Assembly (NCBI GenBank): GCA_947171615.1
Contig: CAMVYG010000036.1
Span: 1 to 14,698, forward strand
Length of the DNA: 14,698 bases
DNA from: an uncultured Clostridia bacterium
GTDB lineage: Bacteria > Bacillota > Clostridia > Oscillospirales > Acutalibacteraceae
Reading direction: 5' to 3'
In this document: positions 1 to 7,488 of the stretch, piece by piece
Layout: the number at the start of each line of letters is the position of its first letter
Position numbering within the stretch: position 1 is the stretch's first letter
The notes under the pieces: model-generated
The model's input: only the letters and a program-made list of their open reading frames with translations
What the model was told of the DNA's origin: nothing
The model's database searches: none
Program-made: the position numbers and the translations under genes

Positions 1-779
1 TAATACAACACAACACGGTACATTCTTTCCCCGATCTTCTCCACTTCCTTTTGGAAATGGGCAAAGTGTAAAAGCACTCTGTCCAAAGCATTTCGGGTAT
101 CAAGCAGCTCAAATTCCAGGCTTCGGGACTTCGCTGTTCTTTGATGATTTTTCATTCTATCTGCATTTTCCGGGCACATTTCACACCGAACGATCCTGCC
201 TACATTCACTGTGTTCCCAAACCGGTTTCCTGTACCAATCAGACGGAATTTGTCGTCTTTTTCAGAGTACTCAAGATAACCCGGCATCATGTTTCTATGC
301 AGCAGATTTCCCCTTCGGTCTCTTGTTTCGATGCTGAGGGGGATCTTCTCTTTTATGGCTTTCAAAATGATGCGAAAGTTTCTGATATAGCCTTCCTCTG
401 TATAGGGGTCGCCATCGGAATATTGGTCAAAAACGCAATAATCAGCAGATGTAAAAAGCGGCTCCACATTACCGTAGTCAGACAGCTCGTCTGTAAACAG
501 CTTGATGCGGGGATCCATAACAACCGCCTTGAGCCAGCTTTTCTGCAAGGTTGTCAGCGGCATGGACGGAGTATGCTCCAGCGGCGTAGTCCCGTCTGCC
601 CTGATCAATTGCCACCGTTCTTCCCTGAGCGCGGGCTCGATATTCAGAATGCTCTCGCCGAAAGCGTTCTCTTCAACAAGGGCCCGCAGCTCGTCCTTTT
701 TCAAAGGGTGATCGATGGCCGCTTTTAAAACCCGGGCAACTGTATTGTAATAGGCGCTGTACAATTCACTGAAGATCAC
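1..779 (-). CDS. WYL-domain transcriptional regulator, C-terminus beyond left edge
   Basis: The frame opens with GTG at 779 and stays open to base 1, giving about 259 residues with no stop, so the C-terminus lies outside the window. Residues about 145-200 look like a WYL sensor domain: an IETRDRRGN segment, then a beta-rich stretch with FRLIGTGNRF and NVGRIVRCEM. WYL proteins are usually transcription factors that sense small ligands or nucleic acids; no clear helix-turn-helix could be picked out in the N-terminal part. The GTG shares the four bases GTGA with the stop of the preceding WYL gene, so the two are probably translationally coupled and may act as a pair, as in PafB/PafC. The family call is fairly safe; the DNA target and ligand are unknown. 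Confidence 0.8.
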   Translation of the reverse strand, partial: MIFSELYSAYYNTVARVLKAAIDHPLKKDELRALVEENAFGESILNIEPALREERWQLIRADGTTPLEHTPSMPLTTLQKSWLKAVVMDPRIKLFTDELSDYGNVEPLFTSADYCVFDQYSDGDPYTEEGYIRNFRIILKAIKEKIPLSIETRDRRGNLLHRNMMPGYLEYSEKDDKFRLIGTGNRFGNTVNVGRIVRCEMCPENADRMKNHQRTAKSRSLEFELLDTRNALDRVLLHFAHFQKEVEKIGERMYRVVLY

Positions 780-2020
780 ACAGAGTCACCGCCTTCCAGC
801 CCATACCGAATATACAGTTCGTGAAGATCGTTCCGAAACTGTTCTTCCAAAGTCTTGTCTGAAAAGCTTAATTCTGTGATCCGGCAAATAAAAGTCCGTA
901 TCCAGGGAATCATCTCTGATATATTAAAGACGTCTGCTGTAAAACGACAATGGTTTTTATCGATCTGCTCAACGGTTCCGCACCGCTTCTCCCGTTCCAA
1001 TCTCTTGGGAATATGCCGCTCTTTATCCGAATAGCACACAGTAAATTCCACATGCTCCAATCGGCTGCCAGAATCGCTCTGCGTGCTGACTCCCCACATG
1101 TGTTTCTGCATTCCATTCAGTTTTTTGCGCAGTGCATCAAAGCTTTCTTCTGCACTTCCGAGCTTTACGGAAACAATGTGATCGATCCTGAAAGAAGATA
1201 TCCTCTTAAATCGGGGAACATAGGCCATAAGATATTGTCTGCCACTCTGAACACTCATCATGACCCGAAGGGGGATTACCCGGCTTTCAAAGGATCTGTC
1301 TTTCTGTCTGCCCACAGTTTCCAGGATCACTCCGCATTTCTCCCGCATTGCAGAAAACAGGGAGAAAAGCACTTCGCTGTCCATCGCACCGGTAATGTAG
1401 TGGTGCTTGAAGGCAAAAGCCCCGCTGTGTTCGCCTGTTTTATCCAAAAGGAATGATCCAACCACCCCGCAAGGCACGGCTTCCGAAAAATAATCAAGAA
1501 TATCACTGCCCGGCAGCGGCGCATCTTCTGCTCTGCTGTAAATCACAGTTCTGCCGCTTTTTTCAGACGTGATGATCCCCTCGGAACAATATTCTTTCAG
1601 CTTTTTCCTCAAAGTGGACTCGTCAAAAGTCTTCGGCTTAGTAAAGCCAGACAGCTTTTCATCAAGCCGTTTTGCTATTTCACTGATCGTAAGGCGCACA
1701 GAAGGATCGTGAAGAATGTCAAACAGCAGAAAATGCAGCGTGATATCCCCGTCTGTAAAGCTCTTGGCTTTCCAGGCCTTATAAAGCGGATTGTGCTTTG
1801 AAACACGGCTGTCTATTGACAAATAGACATTCTTGCCGTCAGGGGTCTGGCGAAATTGAATATAATTTCCCAGCCAGCTTTCCAGCCGGCGGCGCTCATC
1901 ATCATAAGAACGGGCACTTTTGCCGGTATACTCTTCTCTGCTTTTAAAGCCGTATACGTAAAATTCCCGCATATAGTCTCTGATACGATTAAAGTTTTTT
2001 ATGAGCTCGCTGTATGCCAT
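776..2020 (-). CDS. WYL-domain transcriptional regulator
   Basis: This 414-residue protein starts at ATG 2020 behind a strong AGGAGGTG site. The N-terminal region (about 1-60) has the charged SELIKNFNRIRDYMREFYVYG pattern seen in WYL proteins of Clostridia. A winged-helix-like segment follows at about 90-165 (TISEIAKRLDEKL and STLRKKLKEY), which would bind DNA. The WYL domain lies at about 255-285, with GRQYLMAYVPRFKRISSFRIDHI, followed by a C-terminal extension typical of the family. It ends in a GTGA overlap with the next WYL gene, pointing to coupled synthesis and possibly a heteromer. It is the distal part of a unit that includes a PNPOx-like protein and a P-loop protein. Its targets cannot be told from the sequence; neighbouring sugar genes are candidates by proximity only. 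Confidence 0.85.
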   Translation of the reverse strand: MAYSELIKNFNRIRDYMREFYVYGFKSREEYTGKSARSYDDERRRLESWLGNYIQFRQTPDGKNVYLSIDSRVSKHNPLYKAWKAKSFTDGDITLHFLLFDILHDPSVRLTISEIAKRLDEKLSGFTKPKTFDESTLRKKLKEYCSEGIITSEKSGRTVIYSRAEDAPLPGSDILDYFSEAVPCGVVGSFLLDKTGEHSGAFAFKHHYITGAMDSEVLFSLFSAMREKCGVILETVGRQKDRSFESRVIPLRVMMSVQSGRQYLMAYVPRFKRISSFRIDHIVSVKLGSAEESFDALRKKLNGMQKHMWGVSTQSDSGSRLEHVEFTVCYSDKERHIPKRLEREKRCGTVEQIDKNHCRFTADVFNISEMIPWIRTFICRITELSFSDKTLEEQFRNDLHELYIRYGLEGGDSV

Positions 2021-2089
2021 CTATGCACCTCCTGACTGAAGGGATCGCTTTCTAACCTCGTTTTTCGGAAACTTACAGTGCTTTTCCCC

Positions 2090-2524
2090 TCAAAGGGCTT
2101 GAAAATCTATATCGTACCTGGTTCCATGGGAAAACAGCACGCCGTCTGTAAGCTGAATACGCAAAATGCAGGTGTTTTCATCAGCAAAATCGTTGTGGCC
2201 GTTATCGATCCACTCACAAAACGCCTCCCTCAGCTTTTGTGCGATCGCTTTGTTTTCCTCCCTGCAAAACCACCCCATGCTTGATCCTCTGCCATGAGCG
2301 GTGAACCAGTCCCCGCATATACCGACATTGGGATTTTCTGCGATTTGCCGCATCTTGTTTGACTGCGCATAGGTGATCACATAAAACGCTCCGTTTTCAT
2401 AGTACGCATTTACCGCCCGTACGTTCGGAATAGTGCCGTCAACTGTAGCCAGGGCAATCAGGCTATCCCGCCCAAACCGCTCTTTCATGATCTGCTCCGC
2501 TTCCGGGGAAAATTTGTGTTCCAT
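2090..2524 (-). CDS. Pyridoxamine 5'-phosphate oxidase-fold family protein
   Basis: A 144-residue protein that looks like the small split-barrel flavin-binding family related to pyridoxamine phosphate oxidase. Recognisable pieces are SLIALATVDGTIPNVRAVNAYYENGAFYVIT, where the usual strand-turn-strand reads 'T.DG.P..R.V', then SNKMRQIAENPNVGICGDW, a common family signature. Members bind FMN, F420 or haem; which cofactor applies here is not visible. I chose ATG 2524 because AAGGAAGGAAAGG precedes it at good spacing; the frame extends 22 codons further upstream, but those residues look unrelated. It sits 47 bases after the P-loop gene and 69 bases before the first WYL gene, so it is probably co-transcribed with both. 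The exact reaction is unknown. Confidence 0.82.
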   Translation of the reverse strand: MEHKFSPEAEQIMKERFGRDSLIALATVDGTIPNVRAVNAYYENGAFYVITYAQSNKMRQIAENPNVGICGDWFTAHGRGSSMGWFCREENKAIAQKLREAFCEWIDNGHNDFADENTCILRIQLTDGVLFSHGTRYDIDFQAL

Positions 2525-2571
2525 AAACCTTTCCTTCCTTTTAAGTATTTTCGGCGAGCACAGCTTTGCAG

Positions 2572-3096
2572 TCAAACACTTTGACCGCATATTTGCTCTG
2601 CCAAAAAGGAAACCGTTTCTTCTACTCCTTTTTCAGCGTTCACTCTGATCACAGGGCAATTCAGGTGTTCCGCCCATTCCTCAACCAAATTCTCCGGCCT
2701 TGCCTGAACAAAGCTGAAAAATGATGATTCCCGCTGGTGAAGATCTCCTCCCGGTAAGATCCTGTCTCCGAATTTTTCAAAGGAGCGGTTTTTTACCCGC
2801 TGCATTCTCACCTCTTTCGGCGCGGTCAGCAGAATGCAGCAGTCAAATTCTATCCCTCCAAAATCTCCTTTCACCGCGGAGAACACCAGATTTTCACAGG
2901 TGTGAAAGAGATCCGCAAGAAGCTCTGTTACTTCCTCTTTCGTCCGGGAGCAGGAATACTTGTAATCCGTATCGGTATTTGGGAAATACAGCTCCTCCAC
3001 ATCTACAAACCGGAACCCCAATTTCTTTGCAAGGGCTTTGCCAATGGTGCTTTTCCCCGTTCCATTCAGGCCGCAAATCAGGATCTTCCTTCCCAT
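2572..3096 (-). CDS. Small P-loop ATPase/kinase-like protein (AAA_18/shikimate-kinase-like)
   Basis: A 174-residue soluble protein with a clear Walker A motif, GLNGTGKST, at residues 9-17, followed by IGKALAKKLGFRFVDVEELYF, the usual layout of small nucleoside- or shikimate-kinase-like NTPases. A later FDCCILLTAPKEVRMQRVKNR matches the hydrophobic strand plus arginine-rich lid region of such kinases. The substrate cannot be assigned; this is probably an uncharacterised small-molecule kinase. ATG 3096 was chosen because GGAG lies seven bases upstream; an in-frame TTG at 3117 lacks this support. The gene lies 53 bases downstream of the GH32 gene and 47 bases before the PNPOx-like gene. Fructokinase families look different, so a direct role in phosphorylating the GH32 product is not suggested. 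Confidence 0.8.
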   Translation of the reverse strand: MGRKILICGLNGTGKSTIGKALAKKLGFRFVDVEELYFPNTDTDYKYSCSRTKEEVTELLADLFHTCENLVFSAVKGDFGGIEFDCCILLTAPKEVRMQRVKNRSFEKFGDRILPGGDLHQRESSFFSFVQARPENLVEEWAEHLNCPVIRVNAEKGVEETVSFLAEQICGQSV

Positions 3097-3149
3097 ACTT
3101 TTTCTCCGTTTCCCCAATCACTGCACTTTCGCAGGCTGGTATCTTTCGT

Positions 3150-4607
3150 TTAAATTTTATTGATATCCTCCTGAATCTTATGGAACAAAACATCGAACGG
3201 TCCTTTCGATTTGAAAAAAATGCGGTCATATTCCAAAGGAGCATAAGTCAATGAAGTCATCACCTGCTCGCCGTCGTTTGCAAACACTTCTATGCCGTAT
3301 TGATCCATAATGATCCGGAGCACCACCTTGCCCTTTCGTTCCGGCAGCTCCATGGTACGGCTTTGCAGCCTGTCCTGAGGACAGCCCGAGTAGGTGCGGT
3401 CGGTGGTAAAGGTACCCGCATTTCCATCATAGCGCAGGCTGGTGTAAAAGCGTTCATTTCCCGCCACGCAGATCTCCAGTTCTTTGCACTCTGCCGGAGA
3501 AAACTCCACGGTCATATCAAAGACCCGTCCCGTTACCTCTGTAAGCTCTGTATAGCCGATTGCCTTTACAGCATTATGGCTGTAAGCCGCGGTGTAATAG
3601 CTTTCCAGCTCACGAACAGGAACTTGATACAGCTTACCATTTTTTACCCGAAGCTCTCTGGGCAGCGTCATAAAACCGGACCATTTGTAGCCGGGCGGCG
3701 TCATGTGGTTTTCCCAATTGCGCATCCAGGCGATCATAATCCGGCGGCCGTCAGGGATATCCATGGTCTGAGGCGCGTAAAAATCCATGCCGTAATCAAT
3801 GGGCTGGGCCTGCTCCCGCACAAAGTCGTGACTGCTTCTGTCATAAGAACCAATCAGGCACAGGCTGCCGTTTCCGTTGTGAAAGATCAGTCCCTCCGCC
3901 TGCATCTCCTGGGGCGAGGTAAGGACCACACCCTTACCGTCCAACTCAAAGAAGTCCGGACATTCCCACATTTTACCGTATCGGTTGTTGCAGCGGTCCA
4001 AAATGGTGACGAACTCCCAATGCTCCAGATCCTTCGAGGTAAAAACAGGAAGCTGGCCGCTGCCGTCACTGCTCCGGCTGCCGGTTATCATATAAAATGT
4101 GTCGCCTTCCCGCCATATCTTCGGGTCACGGAAATCGATACGGGAGCTTCCCTTCGGCAGCTGATCGGCGGTGATCACCGGGTTTATTGGGAGCTTTTCA
4201 TAATTCACCCCATCCCCCACCGCAACGGACTGGGTCTGGCGGGGTTCTCCGTTTTCCTCACTGACGCTGGTATAAATCAAATAGTGCTTTCCGTTCCACT
4301 CAATGCCGCTTCCGGAAAAAACGCCCTGCCGGTCATAGGGCATATCGGGAGCAAGGGCGCAGGGTAAAGCCTCCCACCGGATGAAGTCTTTCGTTTTCCA
4401 GTGAGCCCAGTGCATAGGGCCCCATTCCGTGGCATAGGGGTAATACTGATGGAACAGGTGATACTCCCCCTGAAACACGGAAAAACCGTTGGGATCGTTG
4501 CACCAGCCCACCAAAGGGGTGACGTGGAAGGAAGGGCGCTGTTCAGCCGGAATTTTTACAGACCCCGCTTTTTCATACTCTCTGGCCTGTTGCAGCATTT
4601 CACTCAT
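3150..4607 (-). CDS. Glycoside hydrolase family 32 (beta-fructosidase / sucrose-6-phosphate hydrolase type)
   Basis: This 485-residue enzyme hydrolyses beta-fructofuranosyl bonds, as in sucrose, sucrose-6-phosphate or fructans. All three GH32 signatures are present: NDPNG at 37-41 with nucleophile Asp38, FRDP at 159-162 with the transition-state Asp161, and ECPD at 215-218 with acid/base Glu215. The five-bladed propeller occupies about 25-330, and a C-terminal beta-sandwich with an ELEICVAGN-type strand follows. There is no signal peptide, so it acts in the cytoplasm on imported substrate. Length is normal for the family. Start ATG 4607 has AAAAGGAG upstream. Its first 32 codons and leader are duplicated near 6398-6526. 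No sucrose transporter or fructokinase is visible beside it, so the exact substrate remains open. Confidence 0.95.
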   Translation of the reverse strand: MSEMLQQAREYEKAGSVKIPAEQRPSFHVTPLVGWCNDPNGFSVFQGEYHLFHQYYPYATEWGPMHWAHWKTKDFIRWEALPCALAPDMPYDRQGVFSGSGIEWNGKHYLIYTSVSEENGEPRQTQSVAVGDGVNYEKLPINPVITADQLPKGSSRIDFRDPKIWREGDTFYMITGSRSSDGSGQLPVFTSKDLEHWEFVTILDRCNNRYGKMWECPDFFELDGKGVVLTSPQEMQAEGLIFHNGNGSLCLIGSYDRSSHDFVREQAQPIDYGMDFYAPQTMDIPDGRRIMIAWMRNWENHMTPPGYKWSGFMTLPRELRVKNGKLYQVPVRELESYYTAAYSHNAVKAIGYTELTEVTGRVFDMTVEFSPAECKELEICVAGNERFYTSLRYDGNAGTFTTDRTYSGCPQDRLQSRTMELPERKGKVVLRIIMDQYGIEVFANDGEQVMTSLTYAPLEYDRIFFKSKGPFDVLFHKIQEDINKI

Positions 4608-4640
4608 ATATTTTCTCCTTTTCCTTTTGCCGGCAGAAAC
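4512..4640. repeat. Direct repeat copy A (start region of intact GH32 gene)
   Basis: This stretch covers the first 32 codons and the ribosome binding region of the GH32 gene. It aligns without gaps to 6398-6526, with about 19 mismatches in 129 bases by hand count. Weaker similarity seems to continue to about 4681. Confidence 0.85.
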
Positions 4641-4673
4641 AGCCTGCCAACCGCCGCTTTTCTTCGGATCAAT

Positions 4674-4712
4674 TTATAAAATTTCCACAGCGATCGTCAT
4701 TACGCCGTCCTA
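4674..4712 (-). other. In-frame TAG followed by family-like C-terminal tail of the alcohol dehydrogenase
   Basis: Reading on past the TAG in the same frame gives DGVMTIAVEIL and then TAA. The tail lines up with the usual MDR ending, in which a lysine, glutamate or glutamine would sit where TAG now lies. AAG, GAG and CAG are each one base away from TAG. With read-through the protein would have 345 positions, a normal family length. Confidence 0.6.
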
Positions 4713-5711
4713 TCGCTGGTCAAAAAGCTCATAAGCCGCCGCGATCACTTCCAACGGATAGGTATGGGTGATCAGCGGCGTTGTATCGATTTTTTTCTGC
4801 TCGATCAGCTTCAGAATCTGGGCGCATTTGCACCCGTCCACCCCGCCGGTTTTAAAGGTCAGGTTCTTGCCGTACATCTCCGGAAGCGGAAGTGTCTGTG
4901 ATCTATCATATAAGGCAACCACCGTCACCACCGCGTTGGGCCGGGCGCACTGCCAGGCCAAGCGAAATGTCTCCTCGCTGCCCGCCGCCTCCAGAACCGC
5001 GTCAGCGCCGCCGTGCCGGTTGTGACTGCGAACAAATTCCAGGGCATCCTCCGGCCTCACGGTCAAAACCTGCGGGTACTGCTTTTGAACAAAAGCTCTG
5101 CGCTGTGGATCTTTTTCACAGACGATGACCTGCCGGGGACGCTTCAGCAAAACACACTGCAGGGTACAGATTCCGGTAGGGCCTGCGCCGATGATTAGTA
5201 CCGTGTCTCCGGTGGCGATGGCCCCAATCTCCGCCGCCCAATAACCGGTAGCAAGAATATCGCCCGCAAACAGCGCCTGCCGGTCTGTGACAGTATCCGG
5301 AATTCTGGTGAGTCCCTGGTCGGCGTAAGGCACCCGGACATATTCCGCCTGTCCCCCATCGATTCGGCAGCCCAGAGCCCAGCCGCCGTTGGGATCAATG
5401 CAGTTATTGACCCAGCCGTTCCGGCAGAAAAAGCAGTCTCCACAGAAAGTTTCCACATTCACAGCCACCCGGTCTCCCGGGCGAACTGAGGAAACATCCT
5501 CACCCACCTTTTCTACCACGCCTACCATTTCATGGCCTACCGTGATACCGGGAACAGCTCTGGGTACACTGCCATGCTTGATATGCAGATCACTGGTGCA
5601 AATGCTGGACAACGTCACACGGACAATGGCGTCCCGCCGATCCAGTAAAACAGGCTTGGGCTTTTCCAGCAGTTCGAATTTTCCCGGTGCGGTATACGTA
5701 TATGCAAGCAC
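4710..5711 (-). CDS. Zinc-dependent medium-chain alcohol dehydrogenase, truncated at an in-frame TAG
   Basis: A 333-residue MDR-family NAD(P)-dependent alcohol or polyol dehydrogenase. Catalytic zinc ligands are visible as Cys38 and the GHE motif (His60-Glu61); four structural zinc cysteines are Cys90, Cys93, Cys96 and Cys104. The Rossmann fold carries GAGPTG at 175-180. The start is GTG 5711 behind GGAGG, only three bases after the esterase stop, so the two genes are tightly linked. The end is odd: translation stops at TAG (4710-4712) right after YELFDQR, yet the same frame continues with DGVMTIAVEIL to TAA at 4674-4676. Family members commonly end with a 'DG-V-K-V' tail, so the last beta strand appears lost through a point mutation, or TAG is read through. 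Possible sorbitol-dehydrogenase-like substrate; not provable. Confidence 0.9.
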   Translation of the reverse strand: MLAYTYTAPGKFELLEKPKPVLLDRRDAIVRVTLSSICTSDLHIKHGSVPRAVPGITVGHEMVGVVEKVGEDVSSVRPGDRVAVNVETFCGDCFFCRNGWVNNCIDPNGGWALGCRIDGGQAEYVRVPYADQGLTRIPDTVTDRQALFAGDILATGYWAAEIGAIATGDTVLIIGAGPTGICTLQCVLLKRPRQVIVCEKDPQRRAFVQKQYPQVLTVRPEDALEFVRSHNRHGGADAVLEAAGSEETFRLAWQCARPNAVVTVVALYDRSQTLPLPEMYGKNLTFKTGGVDGCKCAQILKLIEQKKIDTTPLITHTYPLEVIAAAYELFDQR

Positions 5712-5714
5712 AAA

Positions 5715-6371
5715 TCATTCCTCCATCAGTCTCTTTATTCCACGGGCGATCCGAACTGGAACATCCTGGAAATGCCCACCGCGGTTCATTTCAAATACCA
5801 CCGAAACACCCTGCGCTTTTAATAGTTCGGCGGCTTGAACAGTGCAGTCCTCCACTGTCGCCAAACGGGAATTTTTTGTTTCCTTTTCCCGATCTCCCAG
5901 CGAAAGGTAAATAAAATTTGCTTTCGGTGTGTTCGCTTTCATAAACTCTGAAAATCCATCAAACCACAACGAGCCGGAAACTGAAGCAGCCCGGTCAAAC
6001 AGCTCCGTCTGATAAACAGACCACAGCGCAAACAGCCCCGCCAGGGAATACCCTGCGATTCCGCGAAGCTCCGGCGCAAACCCCAGGTATGCCTCAGTAT
6101 GCGGAACGATCTAATGGATCAGCGTTTCCAAAAAATCCGCGCCCTGGCCTTTAAAATCATCGCCGCCCCGGAACGCCCTGGGCGCGCTCCACGGAGACAG
6201 CTCCCGGTTCCAGTCCACACCCGAAACTGCCGCCAGAGCTATTTCCTCTCCGCTGAAAAGACGCCAGACCTCTTCGGCGTCCTGCCGTTCCATAACCGAA
6301 TAGATAACGCACCGGCTGGTTTCTTTCGCAAACAAATCGACTGTGTACTGCCCACAGGCCAATGTTTTCAT
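5715..6371 (-). pseudogene. Alpha/beta-hydrolase esterase interrupted by an in-frame TAG
   Basis: The frame from ATG 6371 (AAAGGAG upstream) to TGA 5715-5717 encodes a 218-position esterase broken only by TAG at codon 87 (6111-6113). After the stop the frame continues smoothly: PHTEAYLGFAPELRGIAGYS, with the nucleophile elbow GYSLAG (Ser109), a candidate acid Asp160 in LSLGDRE, and His200 in RGGHFQD. Neither half can work alone: the 86-residue N-terminal part lacks the serine, and a restart at TTG 5969 also lacks it. The layout resembles the putative-esterase family that includes IroE-like proteins. It follows the GH32 remnant with an ATGA overlap and precedes the alcohol dehydrogenase by three bases. 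It may have removed acyl groups from sugars. It is either a young pseudogene, a read-through gene, or a sequencing error. Confidence 0.8.
6111..6113 (-). other. In-frame TAG at codon 87 of the esterase
   Basis: The codon lies between FLETLIH and IVPHTEAYL. No frame change is needed to continue into the conserved catalytic half, so a single base substitution from GAG, AAG or CAG explains it. Confidence 0.75.
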
Positions 6372-6493
6372 GATTCTGCTCCTTTACCATTGCTTAACAA
6401 AGGGGTGATATGTAAGAATGGCCTCTGCTCAACCGGACTTTTTACAGACCCCGATTTTTCGTACTTTCTGGCCTGTTGCAGCATCTCGCTCAT
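6368..6493 (-). pseudogene. 41-codon remnant of a second GH32 gene, possibly now an upstream leader ORF
   Basis: Starting at ATG 6493 with AAAAGGAG upstream, the peptide begins MSEMLQQARKYEKSGSVK, nearly identical to the start of the intact GH32 protein at 4607. Of the first 32 residues 25 match; similarity ends at HITPL, just before the catalytic NDPNG motif would appear, and an unrelated tail of nine residues leads to TGA. So the catalytic body is missing. The stop overlaps the esterase ATG as ATGA (6371-6368), and the esterase ribosome binding site lies inside the remnant. This could make it a translated leader that couples to the esterase. It probably arose when most of a tandem GH32 paralogue was deleted. 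Confidence 0.75.
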
Positions 6494-6526
6494 ACTTTTT
6501 CTCCTTTTGCTTTTACCGGCAGAAAC
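6398..6526. repeat. Direct repeat copy B (GH32 remnant and its leader)
   Basis: Ungapped partner of 4512-4640, about 85% identical by hand count. Similarity breaks sharply at about 6398 on the coding side, which marks the deletion junction, and fades gradually on the upstream side to about 6566. Confidence 0.85.
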
Positions 6527-6642
6527 CATCTGAAAAGCGCTTCCTTTCTTCGAATAACTTGCAAAACTCATTGCCGAAATCGTCTATTATGCAATCTGCC
6601 GCAAGGCGTTCGCCAATATTTCTGAAACGCCCCCTGCACACA

Positions 6643-7272
6643 CTATGATTTCAGCACTCGCCGGGCCCAGTCCGAATTGATGCACGGCTCATCATCATTT
6701 TTCAGCAATGCCGCAAACCGTTTCTGAGTATTATTGTATACTTCTTGCTTAAAATCCGCGAACATGGGCTCCTCTGCCATAAGCTGCATTTCGCGCTTTC
6801 CGCCTTCCGCATAAAAATATACTGCGGTAACGTGTGCATCGGGATACTTCTCTGATGCAAGAGCCAGATAAGCCTGCTTCAGCAGCTCGATGACACGGTC
6901 GTCCAGCTCATTTTCAAAAATGATGGCCTTTTCCCGGAGCGCATTCTGATCTGTCACAATGCGATTTCTGATCTTGGGCAGCGTAGGATCGACCATCTTT
7001 TTCGTTTCAGCAAACATGGCCTTTGTATCTTCTACGCAAGACTCATCTACAAAATACACCATGGCTGCATGCTCCATATCGTGATAGAGTATGGGATAAT
7101 ACACCTGAATGCGCTGCCCACAGCTTGGACATTCCACTATAAAAAGCGTTCCATCCAACAGCTTCTGCTTCGCTTCCGGATCAAGCGTTCCGTTGAGAGA
7201 GCTCCAGGCGGTATACTCGCTTTTTTTGCCACATCTTGGACAGATAGCGGTTTCTGTGTACCTTCTTGACAT
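6643..7272 (-). CDS. CpXC domain protein
   Basis: A 209-residue protein with two zinc-ribbon-like knuckles near the N-terminus: CPRCG at 11-15 and CPSCG at 48-52. This pattern, with the conserved Cys-Pro-X-Cys and the strand FIVECPSCGQRIQVYYPILYHD, is the CpXC domain, a bacterial domain of unknown function presumed to bind zinc. The remaining part (about 70-209) is mostly helical and carries no recognised catalytic motif. ATG 7272 was chosen because AAAGGAG lies nine bases upstream and the protein then starts right before the first knuckle; in-frame starts 8 and 15 codons further upstream are weaker. It ends on TAG, apparently a true stop. A good promoter lies about 140 bases upstream, so it likely heads the unit with the GH32 remnant and esterase. 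Confidence 0.85.
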   Translation of the reverse strand: MSRRYTETAICPRCGKKSEYTAWSSLNGTLDPEAKQKLLDGTLFIVECPSCGQRIQVYYPILYHDMEHAAMVYFVDESCVEDTKAMFAETKKMVDPTLPKIRNRIVTDQNALREKAIIFENELDDRVIELLKQAYLALASEKYPDAHVTAVYFYAEGGKREMQLMAEEPMFADFKQEVYNNTQKRFAALLKNDDEPCINSDWARRVLKS

Positions 7273-7416
7273 ATCCTCTGTCTCCTTTCTCATTGAACTG
7301 CTAATTTTCTCTACCAACCATAAGCGTCAAACACATTTTCCGCCCCAACATACCATCGATTGACAAAGGAAAACACGCTCGCCAACAATAAAAAATCAGT
7401 TTCTGAGCTTATGAAA

Positions 7417-7445
7417 ATTATATCCGATTCGATAACAGGAAACAA
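7417..7445 (-). promoter_or_regulatory. Probable sigma-A promoter for the CpXC gene
   Basis: On the minus strand there is a perfect TATAAT (7422-7417) preceded after 17 bases by TTGTTT (7445-7440), a fair -35 box. It lies just downstream of the terminator of the previous operon and would give a leader of about 138 bases before ATG 7272. The leader (7273-7410) shows no riboswitch I can recognise. Confidence 0.7.
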
Positions 7446-7488
7446 GCGTTTTCACGGGATTTCATCCTTTTTTGCAATCTGAAACAGG

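Noticed and set aside
141..728. Plus-strand open frame of 195 codons at the left end
   Set aside because: The minus strand carries an unbroken WYL-type protein here, coupled to the gene upstream, so this frame is a shadow.
3094..3115. Third copy of the GH32 leader repeat before the P-loop gene
   Set aside because: Only the short GGAGAAAAAGTATG stretch around the ribosome binding site is shared; the flanks differ, so chance similarity of A-rich leaders is enough.
3300..4367. Long plus-strand open frame of 355 codons inside the GH32 gene
   Set aside because: It is exactly antisense to a GH32 protein with all catalytic motifs, has no recognisable domain, and arises from the codon bias of the real gene.
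6586..6640. Possible terminator or promoter just downstream of the CpXC gene
   Set aside because: A GGCGTT/AACGCC stem has a 15-base loop and no T-run, and a CATAAT box has no good -35 partner, so neither is supported.
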